From Janibacter cremeus (GTDB lineage Bacteria; Actinomycetota; Actinomycetes; Actinomycetales; Dermatophilaceae), in assembly GCF_013409205.1 (NCBI RefSeq), contig NZ_JACCAE010000001.1:3224001-3288000 (forward strand): a stretch of 64,000 nucleotides of DNA. The letters are read 5' to 3'. Of the stretch, positions 47,454 to 56,098 are shown piece after piece. The notes beneath the pieces were generated by a model, which was not told the DNA's origin, did not search any database, and was given only the letters and a program-made list of their open reading frames with translations. The first letter of the stretch is position 1, and each line of letters opens with the position of its first letter. The position numbers were made by a program, and so were the translations under genes.

Positions 47454-49493
47454 TTACATCGGGCGATCTGCCTCGTACTCGCGCAGAGCAGCGCCGATTC
47501 GGTCGAGCAGGTGTGTGAAGTCGTGCGGGACGTGGTCCATGCGCTGGGAGGCTTGGCGCAGCGTCTGCGTGTTGAAGGTGGCGTGGTGCGCCTTGCTGAG
47601 CCAAGACTTGAAGTCCTTGGGTGTGTTCTTGGAGATCGCTCGCCGCTTGGCATGCTGGGTCCGGAGATCTTCCCACGATATGGCGTCCGGTGCGAAGGTC
47701 TGGACGGGTAGGTATTCGATGATGTCGGCTCTGGAGACCCCCAGTGGTTCGACGCGGGAGTGTCGACCGCGGCCGCGCTCGATGGAGCGCATCAGCCACT
47801 GCTTCATCCATCCGGATTCGTCATTCGGTGGCCACTCGACCCCTTCGGTCAAGACCCGCAGGGCGGTCTCCGCATCGTCGGCGTACTTCCTTGCTTCGCT
47901 CCACGCCTGGTCCAAGCCTTCGGACGGCAGTCCGTCCAGTAACGCGAACAGCAGAGCGTCGGTGAAGTCGAACAAGGTGCGGGCTTCGATTGCAGCAGGC
48001 AGGTGCCTGGCACCGCGGATCGGGATAATCTCGACGTTCAGCTCGGCCAGTTCGGTCCCGATGAGCTCGGACAAGACCGTCTCGTCGTGGGCGCCCTCGA
48101 CGAGGAGGAAGCCACGCCGCGTGGCGAGCAGGTCGGTCGTGCTCAGCCCCAGGCTCTCCAGTTCCTCCCGCTCGGCAGGCCCCAGCAGCTTCATTGTCGT
48201 GACCCTGCTGATGGGGTTACCCGTGCGGAGCTCCTCACGCATTGCTACCGGGACGACTCGCTCATCGCTTAGCAGTGTTGGACTGTGCGTGGCGCACCAA
48301 ATCGACGTGCCTGATCCCTGTGCCATCTCCGCGAGCCAACCAAGGGCCTGGTGTTCCGCCGCACGGTGCAGACCTTGTTCGGGTTCGTCGATGAGAAGCG
48401 TGCTGTGTTGCCAGCCCTGATCCACCATAGAAGCCGTCGCGCGATGAATGGCCAGCAGCGCCCACGTGCGTTCCGCTGTGCTCAGACGTTCGAATGGAAT
48501 GTCCCGTGTCTGCATCACATTGCCGAATTTCGGCACTGTGGCCAGCCACTCGAGGCGTTTGCCCGCGAGAAGGTCGGCATGGCTGGGTACGTCAACCCTC
48601 AACCCCACCGACGTCTGCAGGGCCAGGCGCAACTGGCGCGTGGCCTCCTGACCGAGCTGGGTGGCCCACGCGTCATAGTCGGCCCCCTCTGTCAGCAGCT
48701 GCGCGAGGGCGCGGCCCACCAGGTCGGCCTTCGGCTCCGGGGCGGCGCGCAGATCCACGCACGTGTGGCCCATGGCAGCCATCACATCGAAGCCGTGTAG
48801 CCGGTGGAAATGTCCTTCACCGACAACCGCGGTACAGAGTCGCCCGTCATCCACGGTGGCCGTTGCACCGACCGTTAGGGGGGACCACAGGATGCTGGAC
48901 TCCTCTTCTTGGTCTGAGCGCTTGTCCGTTTCGACGAGGTAGGCGCTCACCTCGGGGTGATCGCGTGACTCCAGGTAGAAGGGCCGGATCAGGATCGTGT
49001 CGTAAACACGTTGGATCTCGAAGTAGCGCTGCTTCAGGACGCACTGCCACAGCTGCGCACTCTCCTCCCAACTGCCGCCGTAGTTGCGTCGCACTTCGTC
49101 GTCGATGTGCTTCGCGTAGGCCGCCTCACCGGCCAGCATGTCCAATTCGGCCTCGGCCGACTCTGTCACTTGCAGGTACTTGCCCAAGAAGCTCTTCCTG
49201 AACTCGGAACGCCGCTCGAAATCCAGAATCTGTCTAGCCAGCGCGTCGAGGTCTCCCTCGGCAGCGGCCGGTGGGAGCTCGGGCATATGGGCTTCGACGA
49301 TGAGCGAGCACCTGTCCTGCATGTTGCTGGCGTCGGGCATGCCTCCCTGAAACAGATGCCTGATCGCGGTCAACACGCGACTCTTCCCTATGCCGTTCTT
49401 CCCGAAGAGGGCGTACGTGCCGCTTTTCCAAGGAACGTACGTTTCCTTGTGGCCGGGAAAATCGAGGATCAGGCCGATGGGAGTCGTCGACAT
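47454..49493 (-). CDS. OLD-like AAA ATPase with TOPRIM domain
   Basis: 679-aa ATP-dependent nuclease-like protein. ABC-type ATPase halves: Walker A FGKNGIGKSRV (residues 30-40), Walker B LLIDEPEQGLH (near 367), and switch ATHSPTLLSDE (near 395). A TOPRIM domain follows: FLLVEGAHDETVL (Glu near 463), IPIRGARHL (near 485) and LLFALLDGLP (Asp near 516). This is the order in OLD/GajA nucleases. No UvrD-like GajB partner is adjacent, so it would be a stand-alone class 1-type OLD protein. ATG 49493 is chosen over a start at 49535 because conservation begins at TPIGLILDF. Placed among RM and nuclease genes, an antiphage role is likely but inferred. Confidence 0.78.
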   Translation of the reverse strand: MSTTPIGLILDFPGHKETYVPWKSGTYALFGKNGIGKSRVLTAIRHLFQGGMPDASNMQDRCSLIVEAHMPELPPAAAEGDLDALARQILDFERRSEFRKSFLGKYLQVTESAEAELDMLAGEAAYAKHIDDEVRRNYGGSWEESAQLWQCVLKQRYFEIQRVYDTILIRPFYLESRDHPEVSAYLVETDKRSDQEEESSILWSPLTVGATATVDDGRLCTAVVGEGHFHRLHGFDVMAAMGHTCVDLRAAPEPKADLVGRALAQLLTEGADYDAWATQLGQEATRQLRLALQTSVGLRVDVPSHADLLAGKRLEWLATVPKFGNVMQTRDIPFERLSTAERTWALLAIHRATASMVDQGWQHSTLLIDEPEQGLHRAAEHQALGWLAEMAQGSGTSIWCATHSPTLLSDERVVPVAMREELRTGNPISRVTTMKLLGPAEREELESLGLSTTDLLATRRGFLLVEGAHDETVLSELIGTELAELNVEIIPIRGARHLPAAIEARTLFDFTDALLFALLDGLPSEGLDQAWSEARKYADDAETALRVLTEGVEWPPNDESGWMKQWLMRSIERGRGRHSRVEPLGVSRADIIEYLPVQTFAPDAISWEDLRTQHAKRRAISKNTPKDFKSWLSKAHHATFNTQTLRQASQRMDHVPHDFTHLLDRIGAALREYEADRPM

Positions 49494-49998
49494 GAGTGCC
49501 AACCTATCGCCCGGTCTCGGACCGTTTGGGCTCACAGCCGCCCGGTGACGACGGCCGACTCACGGTCGCGCTCCGGAAGGGTCCCGATCGTCCGAACCCT
49601 CATGACGACAGACCCCGCGCGAAGGATGATGCCAGTGTCCGGGCAATGTTCCCGGCCCCGATCCACTCATCACACCGTCACCGGATCGTGGTTGCTGAGC
49701 ATCGTGTGTCCGCGTTCCGTTCGGAGGCAGCGCCCAGGCTGCGACCTGGACGAACTTGTCGAATACGACCCGTCATCGATGCGCGGGTGTGCAACCCAGC
49801 AGGTGAGCGGCGACATGTTGAGGGATAAGTGGGCCGAACTGGTCCGTTCACTGCCCCTCCACTGGCGTTGGGCGGACTCGATGCGGTGAGGCCATCGCCA
49901 TCCCGGTCGCGCAAGATCCGGGTGCCTTGGAAAAGCACGGGCCCCCGGTGTTCCGGGGGATTCTTCGTCCACTTCGGAGTTGAAGACTCAGAATTTCC
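49494..49998. other. 505-bp gene-free region upstream of OLD-like gene
   Basis: Lies between the 3' end of lysR and the start of the OLD-like gene, both on the minus strand. Open frames exist but have arbitrary composition and no protein-like segments. It should contain the OLD-like gene's promoter; AGGTTGG before its ATG is the candidate ribosome-binding site. No repeats are seen. Confidence 0.3.
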
Positions 49999-50922
49999 TC
50001 ACCCTTGCCACCTGACGCCTCTCAGGTCAGGGCGGTGCGGGCCCGTGACGATGTCCACCCACGCGTGCGCGACAGGCGTCAGTGGCCGATCGCGGGAGCG
50101 CACCAGCACGATCTTGCGCGACACACGTGGACGGAGCGGAATAAATGTCAGTCCGGCGAAATCCAGCAGCGGCAGCACGAACCCCGGGACGACCCCGAGA
50201 CCCAGCCCTCCGGCCACCAGACCACCGACAGCGCCGATGTTCTGGGCGGCTACTTCTTCCTCGGGAATGGCTCTGTGGTTGTCGAGTGCCTGCCGAACCA
50301 GGGGTTGGATGCTGCTGGCCGGTGAAAAGGAGACGAGCGGGACGTCAGCGAGCTGTGACCATCGCAATTTAGGCTCGCCTGCCCATGGATGCGTGCCAGG
50401 AACTGCGACGAAGAAGTCGTCCTCGGCCAATGGCCGGATCTCGTAGCCCCGCGGTACCGGGCCGCTGAGTGCCGTGATGGCCACGTCTGCTCGGCCTTTG
50501 CCGACGGCGGCCCAGACCTGCTCGTTGAGGCTGTCCGCGACGTGAATGTGCATCGTCGGGTAGCTCGAGCGGAGGGCGAGTAGGAACGGGGGGAGCAACG
50601 TTGCGGCCAGAGAAGGCAGTGTGGCGATCCGCAAACTGCCTCTGGTCCCGGCAAGGTATCCGGCCATGTGTTCCAGTCCGGTGTCCACGTTCGCAACCAA
50701 GCTGCGGGCGACGGCAACGATCGCCTCGCCATCGGGGGTGAGGGTCACCCGACGGGTGGTCCGCAGAAACAGTGGCACGCGCAGGCGACGCTCGCTCTCC
50801 TGGATCGACCTGCTGAGGGACGACTGAGCGACCTGGAGCGCCGCGGCGGCCGCGGTGAAGGTGCCGTGGTCGGCCAACGCCACGATGGCGCGTAGGTGAT
50901 GCAAGGCCAGATCTATCGGCAT
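49999..50922 (-). CDS. LysR family transcriptional regulator
   Basis: 307-aa regulator, divergent from the transporter/AtuA operon it probably controls. N-terminal winged HTH: LHHLRAIVALADHGTFTAAA then LQVAQSSLSRSIQESERRL (residues about 8-46). The C-terminal periplasmic-binding-like effector domain starts near residue 90 (GSLRIATLPSLAATLLPPFL). The ligand is likely the transported acid. ATG 50922 overlaps one copy of a 10-bp direct repeat, which suggests autoregulation. Confidence 0.92.
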   Translation of the reverse strand: MPIDLALHHLRAIVALADHGTFTAAAAALQVAQSSLSRSIQESERRLRVPLFLRTTRRVTLTPDGEAIVAVARSLVANVDTGLEHMAGYLAGTRGSLRIATLPSLAATLLPPFLLALRSSYPTMHIHVADSLNEQVWAAVGKGRADVAITALSGPVPRGYEIRPLAEDDFFVAVPGTHPWAGEPKLRWSQLADVPLVSFSPASSIQPLVRQALDNHRAIPEEEVAAQNIGAVGGLVAGGLGLGVVPGFVLPLLDFAGLTFIPLRPRVSRKIVLVRSRDRPLTPVAHAWVDIVTGPHRPDLRGVRWQG

Positions 50923-50941
50923 GATGCATGAATCTATCGGC
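50911..50941. promoter_or_regulatory. Direct repeat at the lysR start, candidate regulator site
   Basis: ATCTATCGGC occurs at 50911-50920 and 50932-50941, exactly 21 bp apart (two helical turns), the first copy touching the lysR ATG. It lies in the 87-bp region between lysR and the CitMHS gene, where a LysR regulator would bind. Confidence 0.5.
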
Positions 50942-51009
50942 TATTGATCGTAGACGCGGGTTGATGCAGATCCTCAGACTGGTCGGGATCACTCCAGAAG
51001 GGACCAACG

Positions 51010-52428
51010 ATGCTCTCCGCCATGGGTTACGCCACGATCATCATCATCCTCGCCTTGCTCCTGACGAACCGGGTCACGGCCGTCGTCGCACTCGCCGGCG
51101 TGCCAGTCGTCACTGCTCTGCTTGCCGGGTTCTCCATTGGAGAGGTGGGCGAGTTCATCGGGGCCGGGCTTGGCAGCGTGGTCGGGGTCACGACGATGTT
51201 CGTCTTCGCGATCGTCTACTTCGGCTTGATGCGCGATGCCGGGCTCTTCGACCCGATCATCGGGCGCATCGTGGGTTGGGCCGGGAATGCTCCGGTCACG
51301 ATCGCCGTGGCCACTACGGCTCTCGCATGTGTGGCGCACCTGGACGGAGCGGGCGCGACCACCTTCCTGATCACCATTCCGGCCATGCTGCCGTTGTACG
51401 ACCGTCTCGGGATGAGTCGCTTGACCTTGTCCGTGTGTGTCGGCATGGGCGCCGGGGTGATGAACATCATGCCCTGGGGCGGGCCGACGGCCCGAGCCGC
51501 GACCACGACCGGCATAGATGCCAACGACCTGTGGGTGCCGTTGATCCCATCGCAGCTCGTCGGCATCGTTGGTGCCCTGGCGATCGCCTGGTACCTCGGG
51601 CGCCGTGAGCACCGCCGCTTGGGCCTGGGTGCCGACATGACCGCTCCCAACCAGACACCGGCCATGAGCCTGACGGGCGGCGGTAGCGGAACCGCCGTGA
51701 CGAGCGGTCCCGCCGCAGGTGACGCGTCATCCGATGACCAGCGTGGAGTTGAGCCTCGAGACCCCCTGGAACTTTCGGACGAGGAGCAGGAGCTGCGTCG
51801 ACCGCGATTGTTCTGGTTCAACGCGGCACTGACCGTGCTCGTACTGGCGGCCCTGATCGCAGGCTTCGCCCCGCCGGAGATGATCTTCCTGGTCGGCGTC
51901 GTGGTCGCGCTCGTCGTGAACTACCCGGGTCTGCGTCGGCAGACGACCCGCATCGAGGCGCACGCAACAGGCGCGATGCTCATGGCGACCACGCTCCTCG
52001 CGGCCGGCGCTTTCCTGGGAATCCTCGGCGAGAGCGGCATGATCGACGCAATGGCCTCCAGCGCCGCCGGTGTCGTACCGTCAGCCGTCGGCCCTGCCCT
52101 GCCACTGATCATCGGGGTGCTGGGGGTGCCCCTGAGCTTGCTGTTCGGGCCCGACGCCTACTACTTCGGGGTCATGCCCGTCCTGACCGCGCTCGGTGAG
52201 CAGTACGGCGTCCCCGCGGAGGCCATCGCACAGGCATCGATGATGGGCCAGGAGACCGTCGGCTTCCCCATCAGCCCGCTGACTGGCTCGTTCTATCTGC
52301 TGGTGGGCCTTGCCGGAGTCGACATCGGCCGACACATCCGAGCCCTGTTCGGGTGGGCGTGGCTGCTGAGCCTGCTCATGCTGGCGACTGCCTTCATCAC
52401 CACCGCGATCCCGGTGTGGGTCTCATGA
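51010..52428 (+). CDS. CitMHS family citrate/carboxylate:proton symporter-like transporter
   Basis: 472-aa inner-membrane transporter with about twelve helices and a central cytoplasmic loop (residues about 200-270, Gly/Ser/Asp-rich). Family marks include VAHLDGAGATTFLITIPAML (near 115) and MNIMPWGGPTARAATTTG (near 155), and the second half GPDAYYFGVMPVLTALGEQY. CitMHS members import citrate or related acids with protons or metal ions. GAAGGG precedes ATG 51010. It is coupled to atuA by an ATGA overlap, so the imported compound is probably the substrate path of that gene. Confidence 0.88.
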   Translation: MLSAMGYATIIIILALLLTNRVTAVVALAGVPVVTALLAGFSIGEVGEFIGAGLGSVVGVTTMFVFAIVYFGLMRDAGLFDPIIGRIVGWAGNAPVTIAVATTALACVAHLDGAGATTFLITIPAMLPLYDRLGMSRLTLSVCVGMGAGVMNIMPWGGPTARAATTTGIDANDLWVPLIPSQLVGIVGALAIAWYLGRREHRRLGLGADMTAPNQTPAMSLTGGGSGTAVTSGPAAGDASSDDQRGVEPRDPLELSDEEQELRRPRLFWFNAALTVLVLAALIAGFAPPEMIFLVGVVVALVVNYPGLRRQTTRIEAHATGAMLMATTLLAAGAFLGILGESGMIDAMASSAAGVVPSAVGPALPLIIGVLGVPLSLLFGPDAYYFGVMPVLTALGEQYGVPAEAIAQASMMGQETVGFPISPLTGSFYLLVGLAGVDIGRHIRALFGWAWLLSLLMLATAFITTAIPVWVS

Positions 52429-53810
52429 GCTCATCGCGCGCGTCGGGTACACACCGTGAGCACGTGCGTATCGGGGCAGGCAGTGGTTTCGCAGGGGACC
52501 GGATCGATCCCGCGCGTGCCTTGGCTGAGCACGGAGCCCTGGACTACCTCGTCTTCGAGACGCTCGGTGAGCGCACCATCGCTCAGGCCAACGCACGCCG
52601 TCTCGCGGGCACGGGTGTCGCGTTCGACGCGCTCCTGCCACAACGACTCGAAGCCACACTCGGCCCAATGGTCAACCAAGGATCGACCATCGTCACCAAT
52701 GGCGGCGGCTCCGACCCGGACGCGGCCGCGGACATGACAGCCGACCTGGCCACCCGTGTTGCCGGCCCAGCTGGTCGACCGGTTCGGATCGCCTCGATCA
52801 CCGGTGATGACGTCATGGACATCGTCCGAGACCTCGACCCGGTGGTGTGGGAGAACGGCCGGCCCCTGTCCGAGCAAAACGGCGAGCTCGTGAGCGCCAA
52901 CGCCTACATTGGCGCTGCATCCATCGTCGAAGCCCTCGAGTTAGGGGCAGACGTGGTCATCGGCGGTCGACTGGCCGACCCGTCCCTCTACCTCGGACCG
53001 CTGGCCCATGCGCATGGCTGGGACCTCGACGCCGACCCAGAGATTCTCGGCCGCGGAACCGTGATCGGCCATCTCCTTGAGTGTGCCGGGCAGTTGACCG
53101 GGGGCTACTACGCCGACCCAGTGACCAAACCAGTACCTCGAATGGCTGACCTCGGCTTCCCATTCGCCGACGTGACCGCCGACGGTGCGGCCGTGCTCGG
53201 CAAGCTCAAGGGAACCGGCGGGACGCTGACCCCGCGGACCGCAACAGAACAACTGCTCTACGAGGTGGGGGACCCAGCGGGATACATCACCCCGGACGTG
53301 GTCGCGGACTTCACAACAGTCCGCCTCGACCACGCAGGCCACGACCAGGTGGCCGTGACTGGCGGCACCGGGCGGGAACGGACCGACACCCTGAAGGTCA
53401 CGCTTGGATTCCGCGGCAGCTGGCTCGGCGAAGGGCAGATCACCTACGCCGGGCCCCGCAGCCTGGCCCGCGCGCAACTGGCCGCTGAAATCGTCGAAGA
53501 GCGCCTCGTGACAGTTCACGGACTCGACGCCGAGGCAATCACGGTCGAGTACATCGGAGCCGGTGCCGCTTTCCGTGGCCTCGGCGAGACGGTAGACCCC
53601 CACGAGGTGCGGCTGCGCGTATCAGCCGTCGTCCCGGACCAGCAACAGGCCGAGGCCGTCGGGTGGGAAGTCGAGGCCCTCTACACGAACGGTCCTGCAG
53701 GAGGTGGGGGCGCTCGGCGCTCAGCACATCCGATGCTGGCCATCCGCTCCTGCCTGATCCCACGCCACCTCGTACCAACGAGCGTCCAGATGCGAGAGGT
53801 CCGAGCATGA
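52425..53810 (+). CDS. atuA: AtuA family protein (DUF1446), acyclic terpene/hydroxy-acid catabolism
   Basis: 461-aa DUF1446 protein. Segments typical of the family: IGAGSGFAGDRIDPARALAE at the N terminus, LDYLVFETLGERTIA, then AYIGAASIVEALELGADVVI and GGRLADPSLYLGPLAH (residues about 165-200). AtuA is part of acyclic terpene utilisation in Pseudomonas, but DUF1446 genes paired with CitMHS transporters occur widely outside that pathway and the reaction is not established. ATG 52425 overlaps the transporter stop; a frame extends upstream but inside the transporter gene. No carboxylase or CoA ligase genes accompany it here. Confidence 0.85.
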   Translation: MSSSRASGTHREHVRIGAGSGFAGDRIDPARALAEHGALDYLVFETLGERTIAQANARRLAGTGVAFDALLPQRLEATLGPMVNQGSTIVTNGGGSDPDAAADMTADLATRVAGPAGRPVRIASITGDDVMDIVRDLDPVVWENGRPLSEQNGELVSANAYIGAASIVEALELGADVVIGGRLADPSLYLGPLAHAHGWDLDADPEILGRGTVIGHLLECAGQLTGGYYADPVTKPVPRMADLGFPFADVTADGAAVLGKLKGTGGTLTPRTATEQLLYEVGDPAGYITPDVVADFTTVRLDHAGHDQVAVTGGTGRERTDTLKVTLGFRGSWLGEGQITYAGPRSLARAQLAAEIVEERLVTVHGLDAEAITVEYIGAGAAFRGLGETVDPHEVRLRVSAVVPDQQQAEAVGWEVEALYTNGPAGGGGARRSAHPMLAIRSCLIPRHLVPTSVQMREVRA

Positions 53811-54109
53811 CACGCGTAGACGAACTCGCCCACGTCCGCGCCGGCGACAAAGGCGATCACTTGATCCTTGGCGTAGTGCCGTGGGACCAAGAGGCGTATG
53901 ACCAGTTGGCCGAGCGGCTGACCCCAGAGCGTGTGGCACGCGCGTACCGTCCCTTAGTCACCGGGCCAGTCCAGCGTTCGTGCCTGCCCGAACTGCCCGC
54001 GCTCATCTTCACCCTCCCCGGAGTCCTCGGCGCGGGAGTCACCGGATCACCCGTCCTCGACGGACACGGCAAAACCCTCAGCTATCACCTCCTGACTGTC
54101 GAGATATGA
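53807..54109 (+). CDS. AtuA C-terminal-like small protein
   Basis: 100-aa protein corresponding to the small C-terminal domain that some AtuA proteins carry fused. Its start DELAHVRAGDKGDHLILGVV is characteristic (RAGDKG motif), as is LPALIFTLPGVLGAGVTGSP. ATG 53807 overlaps the atuA stop (ATGA), so a heteromer of large and small subunits is likely. It ends the LysR-divergent operon. Confidence 0.8.
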   Translation: MTRVDELAHVRAGDKGDHLILGVVPWDQEAYDQLAERLTPERVARAYRPLVTGPVQRSCLPELPALIFTLPGVLGAGVTGSPVLDGHGKTLSYHLLTVEI

Positions 54110-54460
54110 CCGTCAGCCGACCGTCACCTGCCCACAACGACCCGAGAAGCACGGCCCATATGGGGCCCCTCGGCACTCTCCACCTCGCCTGAGCACACGC
54201 TTGACGTCCTCAGGAGCGTCTTGTTGGAGCCGCACGCGTCGTCACCAAGACGGCCGTGCCGAACGGGCCCGAGTCCAGACCGCGGCCATGGAGCCCTACG
54301 AGATCAACCGGCCTTCTGGTTTCTCATCTGAACAAGCATCCGCGCGACTACCTTCGCCCCTTCTCCATGCGTCAGGCAGTTGTGAACCGTCCAACAGTGG
54401 AGCTCGACGCACAATCGTCTCCGCCGCGATGTCTCTCCGCGTTGTGTAATGCGCTGAGCG
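54110..54460. other. Gene-free region after the AtuA operon, interrupted by an IS
   Basis: 351 bp with no supportable gene. CCTGAG near 54188 and CTCAGG about 20 bp later form a 6-bp stem that could end the AtuA transcript. It ends in GCTGAGCG (54453-54460), the left copy of the target duplication of the next IS. Confidence 0.4.
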
Positions 54461-55870
54461 GGGACTGTCCGGATAACGGTGTAACCGGCCCGACACGCCG
54501 ACGTAGGTCGGCGGGAAGGGGTCGTGATGACCGAGAACCTTGCGGGCATGAGCTCGCTGAAGAAGACCGTGCAGAAGTCCCAAACAGCCCAGGCTGAGCA
54601 GGCCGCGGTGCGTGAGCTGGTCAAGGCCGCCCGTGCTCGTGGTGAGGACCTGACGGGGCCAGAGGGGCTGTTGAAGACGTTGACCAAGACCGTCCTGGAG
54701 ACCGGTCTCGATGAGGAGATGAACGATCACCTCGGGTACGACAAGCACGCCGTCGAAGGTCGTGGGAGTGGCAATTCCCGCAACGGCACCCGCACGAAGA
54801 CGGTGACCACCGACAACGTCGGAGCCGTCGACATCGAGGTCCCCCGTGACCGCGAGGGCAGCTTCGAGCCGAAGACCGTCCGCAAGCGGCAACGCCGCTT
54901 GGGCGATGTGGACACGGTCGTGCTCTCGTTGTACGCCAAGGGCCTGACCACGGGAGAGATCAGCGCCCACTTCGCCGAGGTCTACGGCGCTTCGGTGTCC
55001 AAGGATCGGGTCAGTGTGATCACCGACCGGGTGCTCGAGGACATGCAGGCGTGGTGCGCCCGGCCGCTGCTGCCGGTGTACGCCGCGATCTTTATCGACG
55101 CGATCCATGTCAAGGTCCGTGACGGGCAGGTCGGTAACCGGCCGTTCTACGCCGCGATCGGCGTCGACCTGCAGGGTCGACGAGACGTGCTCGGGCTGTG
55201 GGCCGGTACCGCCGGGCACGGCGAGAGCGCCAAGTTCTGGATGAGCGTGCTCACCGAGATCAAGAACCGCGGCGTGGGCGATGTGTTCTTCATCGTCTGC
55301 GACGCCCCTGTTGGGCCTGCCGGACGCGGTCAACCAGGTCTTCCCACTGGCTACGGTCCAGACCTGCATCATCCACCTCATCCGAGGCACGTTCCGGTAC
55401 GCCTCGAAGAAGTACTGGGACCACATCGCCCGCGACCTGCGCCCGATCTACACGGCGCCCTCACCGCAGGCCGCGTGGGCCGCGTTCGAGGAGTTCGAGG
55501 AGAAATGGGCCAAGGCCTACCCGGCGATATCCCGACTGTGGCGCGACGCGTGGGAGCAGTTCATCCCGTTCCTGGATTATGACGTCGAGATCCGCCGAGT
55601 GCTCTGTTCGACTAACGCGATCGAGTCTTTGAACGCGCGCTACCGGCGGGCGGTGAACGCCAAGGGTCACTTCCCGACCGAACAGGCAGCGCTCAAGACG
55701 CTGTATTTGGTCACGAGGTCACTGGACCCCAGGGGCACCGGGCAGGCACGCTGGGTCACCCGGTGGAAGCCAGCCCTGAACGCCTTCGCCGTCACCTTCG
55801 CCGACCGCATGCCGGCCGCGGAGAACCTCTAACAAGAAGATGCCGGTTACACCGTTCACCGGACACACCC
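54461..55870 (+). mobile_element. IS256-family insertion sequence, second type, with 8-bp target duplication
   Basis: 1410-bp element. Terminal inverted repeats at 54461-54489 and 55842-55870 match over about 29 bp with four or so differences; the inner CGGTGTAACCGGC is identical. It is flanked by the perfect 8-bp direct repeat GCTGAGCG at 54453-54460 and 55871-55878, the duplication size expected for IS256. It is unrelated at sequence level to copies A and B. Its transposase gene is frameshifted. Confidence 0.93.
54527..55832 (+). pseudogene. IS256 family transposase with frameshift
   Basis: Mutator-type transposase in two frames. The first runs from ATG 54527 through FIDAIHVKVRDGQVGNRP (catalytic Asp) to FFIVCDA near 55305; the second resumes as LLGLPDAVNQVFPLATVQTC and continues to the catalytic Glu in CSTNAIESLNARYRR and the end at 55832. 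In relatives the junction reads FIVCDGLKGLPDAV, so one base was gained (or two lost) around 55303-55312 (GACGCCCCTGTTGGG). Without the shift it would be about 434 aa. Ribosome-binding site GGGAAGGGG. Probably inactive unless the shift is a sequencing error. Confidence 0.88.
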
Positions 55871-55878
55871 GCTGAGCG

Positions 55879-56098
55879 CACGATGCCCCTTCAACGGGGG
55901 GAGAAAGAGGGGGCGTCGCGAACGACACTGGGCATGGCTCAGCAGCTTGCCCCCCGGGGGAGCGGGGCGTGGCCACGCTATGAGCGAGTGGCCGCGGATC
56001 GCGCTGCGACACGACCAAGCGTGGCAGCCGTATCCCAGTGCCAGTGTGTGCGGCTATTGTCTGCGACAGGGTAAGGACTTACCTCGACGGGGGTCATT
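55879..56098. other. Short region after the IS, upstream of unknown gene
   Basis: CCCC-TTCAAC-GGGG near 55885 is a small hairpin. From ATG 55979 a frame reads MSEWPRIALRHDQAWQPYPS and CGYCLRQGKD, which looks protein-like for about 40 codons before running across the next gene in another frame; it may be a remnant, and I do not call it a gene. Confidence 0.3.

Noticed and set aside
55295..55320. Programmed frameshifting in the IS256-type transposase
   Set aside because: No A6/A7 or other slippery heptamer and no stem just downstream; IS256 relatives encode the transposase in one frame.
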